64,000 nt of DNA from CAYTZH01 sp964442285 (GTDB lineage: Bacteria; Myxococcota_A; UBA9160; JAFDET01): positions 1-64,000 of the forward strand of contig CAYTZH010000019.1 of the NCBI GenBank assembly GCA_964442285.1, written 5' to 3'. The notes beneath the pieces were generated by a model, which saw nothing but the letters and a program-made list of their open reading frames with translations, was not told where the DNA came from and searched no databases. A program made the translations under genes and the position numbers. Positions 8,256-15,416 of this stretch are shown here, piece by piece (position 1 is the stretch's first letter; the number at the start of each line of letters is the position of its first letter).

Positions 8256-9112
8256 GTGCGGGAGCCGTTCGCGCCCGGCTCGAGCGCCACGGCCTGCGTC
8301 CCCGCCGAGACCTCGGCCAGAACTTCCTGGTGGATGCCCAGCTGGCTGCGCAGCTCGTCGAGCGGGCCGGCGTCGGCGCCCGCGACACGGTGATCGAGAT
8401 CGGCGCCGGCCTCGGCGTCCTCACCCACGCCCTCTGCGCGCGGGCGCAGCGGGTGGTGGCGGTCGAGGTGGACGCGGGTCTGGTGCGGGCGCTCGAGGCC
8501 GAGGGGCTGCCGCCCAACGCGGAGCTGGTCCATGGGGACGTCCTCCGCCTGGACCTCGCGGGCCTGCTGGGCGACGCCCCCGGCCCGTTGCGGGTGGTGG
8601 CGAACCTCCCGTACTCGATCTCGTCGCCGGTCCTGCGCCGGCTGCTGGCGCTCCGGCACCGGCTGGAGGACTGGTCCGTGCTGCTGCAGCGGGAGGTGGC
8701 CCTGCGCCTGCTGGCCGGGCCCGGCTCGCGGGACTACGGCTCCCTGGCCGTCCTGCACCGCCTGTGCACCGAGGTCCGGCGCCTGGGCGACCTGCGGCCC
8801 GCCTGCTTCTGGCCCCCGCCCAGGGTCATGTCCACCCATCTGCGGATCCGGCCGCGGGCCGACACGGTCGTACGTCACGACGCGGGTGGCGACGAGCTCG
8901 AGCAGGTGGAGCGCGTGGTGCGGGCGGCCTTCGGGACCCGGCGCAAGCAGCTGGCCAACGCCCTCCGCACCAGCGGCCTGTTCCCCGACGCCGACCTCGA
9001 GGGCCTGCTGGCGGCCCAGGGCGTGGCCGCCGACGCCCGGGCCGAAGCCCTGGCGCCCGAGGCGCTCCTGAACCTGGCCCGGGCCCTGACGTCCGGCCCG
9101 GAGGCCCGGTGA
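8252..9112 (+). CDS. rsmA: 16S rRNA dimethyladenosine transferase RsmA/KsgA
   Basis: A 286-residue KsgA family SAM-dependent methyltransferase that dimethylates two adenosines near the 3' end of 16S rRNA. It shows GQNFL (22-26), the SAM-binding EIGAGLG (49-55), the catalytic NLPYSIS (118-124) and the C-terminal AFGTRRKQLANAL helix. It starts with GTG overlapping the tsaD stop, and its own stop overlaps the next small gene, so dksA to 9387 reads as one transcription unit. Confidence 0.95.
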   Translation: MSAGAVRARLERHGLRPRRDLGQNFLVDAQLAAQLVERAGVGARDTVIEIGAGLGVLTHALCARAQRVVAVEVDAGLVRALEAEGLPPNAELVHGDVLRLDLAGLLGDAPGPLRVVANLPYSISSPVLRRLLALRHRLEDWSVLLQREVALRLLAGPGSRDYGSLAVLHRLCTEVRRLGDLRPACFWPPPRVMSTHLRIRPRADTVVRHDAGGDELEQVERVVRAAFGTRRKQLANALRTSGLFPDADLEGLLAAQGVAADARAEALAPEALLNLARALTSGPEAR

Positions 9113-9387
9113 CCCCCGAGGCCCTGCGCGAGGCCCTGGCGGCGCTGGCCGTGGAGGCGGGCATGGAGGTGCGCGCGGGCGTCGAGGCCGAGATCGAGCC
9201 CGGGCTCCCCCTTCAGAGCGGAGCCTGCCGGGTGCGGGGCGTGTGGTGGGTGGTCCTGAATCGGCGGGAGCCGCCCGAGGCCCACGTCCGCGTGTTGGCG
9301 GCGGCCTTGCGCGAGCACGCGTCGGAGTTCCTGGCGCAGCGCTGGCTCGCCCCCGCCCTCCGCGAGCAGCTCGAGCCCCCGGCTTGA
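9109..9387 (+). CDS. Small protein of unknown function
   Basis: A 92-residue protein starting with GTG in a GTGA overlap with rsmA. No family is recognised. The body holds a short beta-like core (CRVRGVWWVVLNRR) between two amphipathic helices (EALREALAALAVEAGME and AHVRVLAAALREHASEFL). It has no signal, membrane segment or cysteine motif. The tight coupling to rsmA and codon use like its neighbours support a real gene. Confidence 0.7.
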   Translation: MTPEALREALAALAVEAGMEVRAGVEAEIEPGLPLQSGACRVRGVWWVVLNRREPPEAHVRVLAAALREHASEFLAQRWLAPALREQLEPPA

Positions 9388-9650
9388 CCCGCGCCCCGGC
9401 CGGCCTTACGCTCCGGAGGTTGAGGGGAATCGCAGGGCGCGATCCCCATCGGCAACAGTACGAACGTCAGCCGCGCGAGCGCCCCAGCGTCCGCCAGGCT
9501 GCGACAGGAAACAGCCCGGGCTCTCCACCGCTTACGGGGCCCGGTAGCGAGGACGCCGCCAGACGCCCGCACAACGCTTGGATCCGCTGCGGCGGACCGA
9601 GACGGGGGCGAGAAGGGGTGGCGACCGGCCGCGACGCCGCGTCGTCGAAC
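9388..9650 (+). other. Non-coding leader upstream of panB, possible structured RNA
   Basis: About 260 nt with no convincing gene. Near 9424-9447 a hairpin GGGGaATCGC / GCGATCCCC can form, perhaps ending the rsmA unit. Further on are short GC-rich self-complementary stretches. The stretch leads directly into the intrinsic terminator at 9651-9708, so it could be a small RNA or an attenuated panB leader. I could not match it to a known riboswitch, 6S, SRP or RNase P RNA. Confidence 0.35.
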
Positions 9651-9708
9651 CGCGCCTCCGGCGGTGCTCGAAGCTCCGAGCACCCAGACCGGCAGGCGCG
9701 TTTTTGTT
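9651..9708 (+). terminator. Intrinsic terminator in the panB leader
   Basis: Outer stem CGCGCCT-CCGG pairs with CCGG-c-AGGCGCG. Inside it a perfect 8-bp stem GGTGCTCG / CGAGCACC closes on a 6-nt loop. TTTTTGTTT follows immediately. It ends 44 nt before the panB ATG, so it either ends an upstream small RNA or attenuates panBCD. Confidence 0.65.
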
Positions 9709-9751
9709 TCCGGATTCCGCACGGAGCCGCTCCGGGCCTCGGAGGTCCCCG

Positions 9752-10579
9752 ATGTCCACCGTGCGCGCCGCGTCCCGCCAGGAGCACCGCACCACCGTCC
9801 GCTCCCTGGCCGCTCGCAAGCGGCGGGGCGAGCGCTTCAGCATGCTCACCGCTTACGACTTCGCCTTCGCCCGCATCTTCGACGACGCGGGCATCGACGT
9901 CCTGCTGGTGGGCGACTCGCTGGGCAACGTCGTCCAGGGCCAGGACACCACGCTGCCGGTGACCCTCGACGAGGCCATCTACCACACCCGGATGGTGGTC
10001 CGGGGCGTGCGTCGGGCGCTGGTGGTCGGCGATCTCCCGTTCGGCTCGTACCAGATCTCGAGCGAAGAGGCCGTGCGCTCGGCCGTGCGGATGATGAAGG
10101 AAGGCGGCGCCCACGCGGTGAAGCTCGAGGGCGGCACCGCGGTCCGCGACACGATCGCGCGCATCGTGGGCGCCGGAATCCCGGTGATGGGCCACGTCGG
10201 CCTCACGCCCCAGTCGGTCCACGCCATGGGCGGCTTCCGGGTGCAGGGCCGGGGCGACGCCGGCCGGCGTCGGGTGATCGAGGACGCCCTGGCGGTGGAG
10301 GAGGCCGGCGCCTTCGCCGTGGTGCTCGAGGGGATGCCCACGGCGGTGGCCGCCGAGATCACGGCCCGCCTGCGGATCCCCACCATCGGGATCGGGGCCG
10401 GCGCCGACTGCGACGGCCAGGTGCTGGTGATGCACGACATGCTCGGCCTCAACGACTGGACGCCGAGCTTCGTGAAGCAGTACGCCAACCTCGGAGCCCA
10501 GGCCCACCGGGCGGCGCGGGCCTTCGCCGAGGAGGTGACCGACGGCAAGTTCCCCGGCGAAGAGCACGGGTACCGCTAG
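9752..10579 (+). CDS. panB: 3-methyl-2-oxobutanoate hydroxymethyltransferase
   Basis: A 275-residue PanB, first enzyme of pantothenate synthesis, which transfers a hydroxymethyl group from methylene-THF to ketoisovalerate. It shows MLTAYDFAFARIFDDAGID, LLVGDSLGNVVQG (metal-binding Asp), the HAVKLEGG substrate segment and IPTIGIGAGADCDGQVLV. The ATG at 9752 has GGAGG six bases upstream. The first gene of panB-panC-panD. Confidence 0.95.
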   Translation: MSTVRAASRQEHRTTVRSLAARKRRGERFSMLTAYDFAFARIFDDAGIDVLLVGDSLGNVVQGQDTTLPVTLDEAIYHTRMVVRGVRRALVVGDLPFGSYQISSEEAVRSAVRMMKEGGAHAVKLEGGTAVRDTIARIVGAGIPVMGHVGLTPQSVHAMGGFRVQGRGDAGRRRVIEDALAVEEAGAFAVVLEGMPTAVAAEITARLRIPTIGIGAGADCDGQVLVMHDMLGLNDWTPSFVKQYANLGAQAHRAARAFAEEVTDGKFPGEEHGYR

Positions 10580-10581
10580 CC

Positions 10582-11475
10582 ATGGAGGTCGTCGAATCCG
10601 TCGAGGCCCTCCAGGCGTGGGCGGACGCCACCCGGGCCGCCGGGGAGCGGATCGCCCTGGTGCCCACCATGGGGGCGCTCCACGAGGGCCACCTCTCGCT
10701 GGTGGACCTGGCCCGCCGCCGCGCCGACCGCGTGGTGGTGTCGATCTTCGTGAACCCGACCCAGTTCGGTCCCGGCGAGGACCTGGACCGCTATCCGCGG
10801 ACCCTCGAGGCCGACCTCGAGGCGTGCCGCGCGCGCGGCGTCGACGTGGTCTTCGCGCCCTCGGCCCAGGCCATGTATCCGGCGGGCGCCCAGACCTGGG
10901 TGGAGGTCACCGAGCTCTCCCGGCCCCTGTGCGGCGCGGGGCGGCCCGGCCACTTCCTGGGCGTCACGACGGTGGTGAGCAAGCTGCTGCTGGCCGCCAA
11001 GCCCCACGTGGCCGTCTTCGGCGAGAAGGACTTCCAGCAGCTCGCGGTGATCCGTCGGCTCGTGCGCGACCTGGGCTTCGACGTCCAGATCGCCGGCGCG
11101 CCCATCGCGCGCGAGGGGGACGGCGTGGCGCGCTCGAGCCGCAATCGGAACCTCTCGCCGGAGGCCCGGCGTCAGGCGCCGGCGCTGGTCCACGCCCTCC
11201 AGGTGGCCGAGCGCTGCGTCCGCGACGGCGTCCTCAAGACCCGCGAGATCCTGGAGCGCGTGCGCCGCGAGCTGGCGACCGCCGGGCTGGCCTGGGTGGA
11301 GTACGCCGAGCTGCGCGACCCCGACAGCCTGGAGCCGGTCCGGGGCGAGCTCTCGGGCCCGACCCTGCTGGCCCTGGCCGTTCACTTCCCCGCCTGCCAG
11401 GCCGGCGAGAGCGTGCGCCTGATCGACAATCGCGTGCTGCTTCCCCTTTTCTCCGAGGAGCCCCCCGATGCGTAG
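10582..11475 (+). CDS. panC: Pantothenate synthetase
   Basis: A 297-residue PanC that joins pantoate and beta-alanine using ATP, in the cytoplasm. It shows the HIGH-type motif PTMGALHEGHLSL (28-40), SIFVNPTQFGPGED, GEKDFQQLAVIRRLV and the loop SSRNRNLS (KMSKS-like). It begins 2 nt after panB and overlaps panD by 8 nt. Confidence 0.95.
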   Translation: MEVVESVEALQAWADATRAAGERIALVPTMGALHEGHLSLVDLARRRADRVVVSIFVNPTQFGPGEDLDRYPRTLEADLEACRARGVDVVFAPSAQAMYPAGAQTWVEVTELSRPLCGAGRPGHFLGVTTVVSKLLLAAKPHVAVFGEKDFQQLAVIRRLVRDLGFDVQIAGAPIAREGDGVARSSRNRNLSPEARRQAPALVHALQVAERCVRDGVLKTREILERVRRELATAGLAWVEYAELRDPDSLEPVRGELSGPTLLALAVHFPACQAGESVRLIDNRVLLPLFSEEPPDA

Positions 11476-11815
11476 GATGCTCAAGTCCAAGATCCACCGG
11501 GCGACGGTGACCGAGGCCAACGTCGAGTACGAGGGCAGCGTCTCCATCGATCCCGAGCTGCTCCGCGCCGCCGACATCCTCCCCTACGAGGAGGTCGACA
11601 TCTGGGACTGCACCAACGGCGAGCGGCTCACCACCTACGCGATCCTCGGCGAGCCCGGGTCGCGCGAGATCTGCGTGAACGGCGCCGCCGCCCACAAGGT
11701 CAAGCCGGGCGACGTGGTGATCATCGCCAGCTGGAGCCTGGTGCCGGAGGAGCGGGTGCGGGAGCACCAGGCGATCCGCGTGTTCGTGGACCACCGCAAC
11801 GAGATCCGCGACTGA
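11468..11815 (+). CDS. panD: Aspartate 1-decarboxylase
   Basis: A 115-residue pyruvoyl-dependent PanD that makes beta-alanine for PanC. The self-cleavage site is YEGS at residues 21-24 (cut between Gly23 and Ser24, which becomes the pyruvoyl group). RLTTYAILGEPGS and NGAAAHKVKPGDVVII complete the double-psi barrel. It overlaps panC by 8 nt, so the pathway is translated as a unit. Confidence 0.95.
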   Translation: MRRMLKSKIHRATVTEANVEYEGSVSIDPELLRAADILPYEEVDIWDCTNGERLTTYAILGEPGSREICVNGAAAHKVKPGDVVIIASWSLVPEERVREHQAIRVFVDHRNEIRD

Positions 11816-11862
11816 GCGCGGCCGACCCCCGGCGCCATGGCGCCTGCTAGGCTCCTGCTCCC

Positions 11863-12345
11863 GTGGCGGACAAGCAGGCGAAGCGCGGCTCGAGGGTGGT
11901 TGCGACCAATCGCCGCGCGCGCCACGACTACGAGATCGTCGACACCCTCGAGGCCGGGGTTGCCCTGCTCGGTCCGGAGGTGAAGAGCCTTCGGGAGGGC
12001 CGGGCCAACCTGGCCGACGCCTACGCCCGCGTGCGGCGCGGCGAGGTCTACCTCCTGCACGCCCACATCAGTCCCTACGCCCAGGCCGGTCGGGAGAACC
12101 CGGACCCGCGCCGCGAGCGCAAGCTCCTGCTGCATCGCCACGAGATCCGCCGACTGGCCTCCAAGCTGGCGGAGAAGGGGCTTACGCTGATTCCCCTGCG
12201 GCTCTACTTCAACGAGTCCGGGCGGGCCAAGGTCGAGCTCGGGCTCGCCCGGGGCAAGCGGTCCTACGACAAGCGCGAGTCGATCCGCAAGCGCGAGGAA
12301 GACCGGGCGCTGCAGCGGACCATGCGCCGCGGGCGGCGGACGTGA
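11863..12345 (+). CDS. smpB: SsrA-binding protein SmpB
   Basis: A 160-residue SmpB, the tmRNA partner in rescue of stalled ribosomes. It starts with GTG at 11863. It shows TNRRARHDYEIVDTLEAGVALLGPEVKSLREG, LLLHRHEI and the basic C-terminal tail (KRSYDKRESIRKREEDRAL). The last codons lie in a 24-bp tandem repeat that continues into the next gene. The cognate tmRNA is in the same window at 28810. Confidence 0.95.
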   Translation: MADKQAKRGSRVVATNRRARHDYEIVDTLEAGVALLGPEVKSLREGRANLADAYARVRRGEVYLLHAHISPYAQAGRENPDPRRERKLLLHRHEIRRLASKLAEKGLTLIPLRLYFNESGRAKVELGLARGKRSYDKRESIRKREEDRALQRTMRRGRRT

Positions 12346-12386
12346 TCCGCCCGCGGGCGGCGGACGTGATCCGCCCGCGGGCGGCG
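12328..12386. repeat. 24-bp tandem repeat, 2.5 copies
   Basis: Two full copies and an 11-nt third copy of a 24-bp unit beginning CGCGGGCGGCGGACGTGATC. The array spans the smpB stop and the next gene's start. Being a multiple of three, it encodes a repeated IRPRAADV at the next protein's N-terminus. Confidence 0.85.
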
Positions 12387-13688
12387 TTGGCGCGGGGTTC
12401 GCGCTGGGGGGCGCTGGCGCTCGGGCTGCTGGGCTGTGTCGCGACCTCGCTCCCCGAGGGCCCCGCCTATCGTCCGAGTCGGCACGACTACGAGCGCTTC
12501 CGCGCGGCGCACCCCCAGGTGATCGAGCCCAACGTGCTGCCGTTCATGGCCCACCGGGTCCGAACGCCGGACGGGGGCGAGGCGCTGGTGTTCTGCCGCT
12601 GGCCTGCCGAGCGCTTTCCGCTGGCGGTCGCGATCGAGAGCAGCCCCATCCCCGAGGCGCTGCAGCACGAGTTCGACCCGATCCCGCTCCGCGCCTTCGT
12701 GGCCGCGGTGGACGCCGCCCTGCGGGCCTGGGAGCGGGAGCTGGAAGGGCTGGTGCGCTTCCGGCGGGTCCGGGCATCCGAGCCCGCCGACCTGCGCTTG
12801 CGCCTGGTCCCGGGGCTGGGACCCGCGCCCGAGTCCACCGTCTCGGTCCTCGGCACGGCGCCCCTGGCCCGGGCCTGCCGGGTGCGGGGTCACGGCCCCC
12901 GCCCCGGTCTCCTGGAGGTCGCCTTCGAGGTGCCCGAGGTCGTCCTCTACCTGGCCGACCACTACGGCCTGCTCCCGCCGGACCTGGTGCACCGGGTCGC
13001 CCTCCACGAGGTGGGCCACGCCCTCGGGATGCGAGGCCACAGCCCGGTGCCCGCGGACCTGATGTACCCGGTGGCCCGCGACAGCCTCTCGGCGCGGCGA
13101 CCGTCGGAGAGCGACATCAACTCCTTCGTCTCGCTCTACGCGCTGCCCAACGGCACCGTGTATCGCCGCCTGGAGGGCGGAGTTGCGGAGCCCGCTGCCG
13201 CGGCGCCCCCGAACCGTCCTCCGCCCGGAGAGCCGCGCCTGGCGCCCGCCCCCCACGTCGACGCCCGCTTCGGCTACGAGCTGCGCGTGCCCGAGGGCTG
13301 GGTGCGGCTCGAGACCACCCGGGGCATGATCGCGGCCGACGGCGTCATCTGGGACTACGGCGCCACGTTCCAGGTGATCGTGCGCGGCTACCCGTCGCTG
13401 GCCGAGTACCTGGCCCGCCACGAAGCGGCCCACGTGGGCGCGGGCGTCGTCCTCGCGCGGCGGCGCACCCAGGTGGCGGGCCGGCCGGCGCTGCGTCTGC
13501 TGGTGCGCGACCGCCAGCCCGGCTGGATCGAGGAGATCCACTTCCTCGAGACCGGCGACGGGCGCGTGGTGGTGGTGATCGCCGACAGCGAGGCGGAGGC
13601 CTGGCCCGCCTACCGCCCCTGGTTCCGCGCGACCCTGGCGAGCCTGGAGGTGCGGACCTATCAGGACTCCGGGAGCCCGGGTCGCTAG
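12342..13688 (+). CDS. Matrixin-like zinc metalloprotease lipoprotein
   Basis: A 448-residue probable M10-type metalloprotease starting at GTG 12342, overlapping smpB. The N-terminus carries repeat-derived IRPRAADV, then a signal with lipobox LLGC (Cys32). The zinc motif HEVGHALGMRGHS (from residue 222) has the first two histidines and Glu in register, but the third His is one residue later than the plain HExxHxxGxxH form. A Met-turn candidate DLMYPV follows 14 residues on. The C-terminal 180 residues look like a separate domain. Predicted as cell-envelope anchored. Substrate unknown. Confidence 0.75.
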   Translation: MIRPRAADVIRPRAALARGSRWGALALGLLGCVATSLPEGPAYRPSRHDYERFRAAHPQVIEPNVLPFMAHRVRTPDGGEALVFCRWPAERFPLAVAIESSPIPEALQHEFDPIPLRAFVAAVDAALRAWERELEGLVRFRRVRASEPADLRLRLVPGLGPAPESTVSVLGTAPLARACRVRGHGPRPGLLEVAFEVPEVVLYLADHYGLLPPDLVHRVALHEVGHALGMRGHSPVPADLMYPVARDSLSARRPSESDINSFVSLYALPNGTVYRRLEGGVAEPAAAAPPNRPPPGEPRLAPAPHVDARFGYELRVPEGWVRLETTRGMIAADGVIWDYGATFQVIVRGYPSLAEYLARHEAAHVGAGVVLARRRTQVAGRPALRLLVRDRQPGWIEEIHFLETGDGRVVVVIADSEAEAWPAYRPWFRATLASLEVRTYQDSGSPGR

Positions 13689-13721
13689 GCGCGAGCCCCA
13701 GTCGCTACGCTCCGCCGGTCC

Positions 13722-15416
13722 ATGGCGAGCCCCGCTCCGTCCAGGCCCGTCGACCTGCTCCCCGCCTGGGGGGCCGGGGCGGCGTTCGGGCTGCTGTTCG
13801 CGCTCTACGCCGCCGCCGTCGGCTACGTCTGCGACGACGGCTTCATCGTCTACCAGTACGTGAAGAACTTCGCCGCCGGAGAGGGCTTCGTCTACGCACC
13901 GGGCCTGCGCGTCGAGGGCTACACGGGCTTCCTGTGGGTCGGGCTCCTCGGCGTGCTGGCCCGGCTGCTGCCGCTCCCGATCCCGGTCCTGGGGGCGGTG
14001 CTCGGGGTGGCGAGCGGGGTCGCGTCGCTCGTGCTGGTGGTGCAGCTCTCGCGGACCGTGGCCCGCACGCCCTGGCCCTGGTCGCTGCTGGCGGCGGGGC
14101 TCCTGGCAGTGAACGGCGCCATGGTGACCTGGTCGACCTCGGGGCTCGAGACCCTGCTCTTCGCCTTCCTGCTGCTGGCGGCCGCCGGGGCCTACGCGGG
14201 GGTGCTGGAGCGGGGCCGCCCCGCGTGGCCCGTGCCGCTGCTCTTCGCCCTGCTGGCCATGACCCGACCGGAGGGCATGCTCTTCTTCGGGCTCACCTCG
14301 CTTCACTTCTGGGTGCGGGAGATCCGGGCGGGCCGCTCGTGGATCGGACGCCCCGTGTGGATCTGGGCGGGCCTCTTCCTCGGCGTGTTCCTGCCCTGGT
14401 ACCTCGCCCGCTGGGCCTGGTACGGCGATCCCCTGCCGAACACGGCCTACGTGAAGCTCGGTCACGGGACGGAGATGCTCCGCCTCGGCCTGCGCTACGT
14501 GACCGGCTACCTGGTGGACTACGGCCTGCTCCTGTACCTGCCCGCGGCGCTGGTGCTGCTGCGCCGGCCGCGGGTGGCCTGGCGGGACTACCTGGCCCTG
14601 CTGGTCGGCGCCTACACCGCCTACGTGGTGTACGCCGGCGGCGACGGGCTGGGCTCGTACCGCTTCTCGGTGCACGTGGCGCCCCTGGTCTTCCTGCTGG
14701 TCCAGGAGGGCTGGGCCGACCTCTACGCCCGGCTGCGGGACGGCCCCTTCGTCCGCCGCGGGCCGCTGCTAGCGGGTCTCGCGATGCTGGCCGTCGCCGC
14801 CTCGGTCTGGTCGCTCACGCGGCACACCCTGCAGCCCCTGTGGCTCGCGGAGCGCGTGCGCTGGACCGAGCCGCACTCGGAGCTCACCTTCCCGGGCCGG
14901 GGCGAGGTCCACGACTACGTCTGGTTCGACACCTACTTCGTCGATCGCCTTGCCGCCGCGGCGCGCTGGCTCGACGCCCACGCGCCCGACGGCTCACTGG
15001 TGGCGTCCACTCCGGCGGGCTCCATCGCCTACCACATGCGACACCCCGTGCTCGACATGCTGGGGCTCAACGACCGCCACATCGCGCGGACCGAGCCCGG
15101 TCACGTGGGCTGGGCGCGTCCGGGCCACTTCAAGGGCGACGGCGCCTACGTGCTGGACCGGGAGCCCGCCTACATCCTGATGGGCAACGTGGCGGTGCTG
15201 GCCCGCCCCCTCGACCGCGCCGCCGTGGAGGAGAAGCTCGTGCGCAAGTCCGAGCACGAGATCTGGGCCGACCCGCGCTTCCACCGCGACTACGAACGCG
15301 TGGTGGTGCACCTCGCCGAGGAGGGGCCGTTCCAGTGGTTCACCTTCTACCGCCGGCGCGGCGTGGCGGACGGCGCTCCGGCGGCCGACGAGCTGGCCGA
15401 CGACGTGGGCGCGTAG
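13722..15416 (+). CDS. GT-C type polytopic glycosyltransferase-like protein
   Basis: A 564-residue protein with about ten membrane helices. It resembles GT-C arabinofuranosyl/mannosyltransferase-like proteins. The first periplasmic loop carries CDDGFIVYQYVKNFAAGEGFVY followed by RVEGYTGFLW, the acidic/GEG pattern typical of this group. Such enzymes use polyprenyl-phosphate sugars. The acceptor is unknown. The C-terminal 170 residues form a soluble domain (WFDTYFVDRLAAAARWLDAH). The last 70 nt overlap the convergent gene. Confidence 0.7.
   Translation: MASPAPSRPVDLLPAWGAGAAFGLLFALYAAAVGYVCDDGFIVYQYVKNFAAGEGFVYAPGLRVEGYTGFLWVGLLGVLARLLPLPIPVLGAVLGVASGVASLVLVVQLSRTVARTPWPWSLLAAGLLAVNGAMVTWSTSGLETLLFAFLLLAAAGAYAGVLERGRPAWPVPLLFALLAMTRPEGMLFFGLTSLHFWVREIRAGRSWIGRPVWIWAGLFLGVFLPWYLARWAWYGDPLPNTAYVKLGHGTEMLRLGLRYVTGYLVDYGLLLYLPAALVLLRRPRVAWRDYLALLVGAYTAYVVYAGGDGLGSYRFSVHVAPLVFLLVQEGWADLYARLRDGPFVRRGPLLAGLAMLAVAASVWSLTRHTLQPLWLAERVRWTEPHSELTFPGRGEVHDYVWFDTYFVDRLAAAARWLDAHAPDGSLVASTPAGSIAYHMRHPVLDMLGLNDRHIARTEPGHVGWARPGHFKGDGAYVLDREPAYILMGNVAVLARPLDRAAVEEKLVRKSEHEIWADPRFHRDYERVVVHLAEEGPFQWFTFYRRRGVADGAPAADELADDVGA

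Noticed and set aside
9388..9650. Identification of the panB leader as 6S, SRP or RNase P RNA (for example the AGGAAACAGCCCGGG stretch).
   Set aside because: The conserved cores of these RNAs (such as GGAAGGAAGCAGC of SRP or GAGGAAAGTCCGGG of RNase P) are not present.
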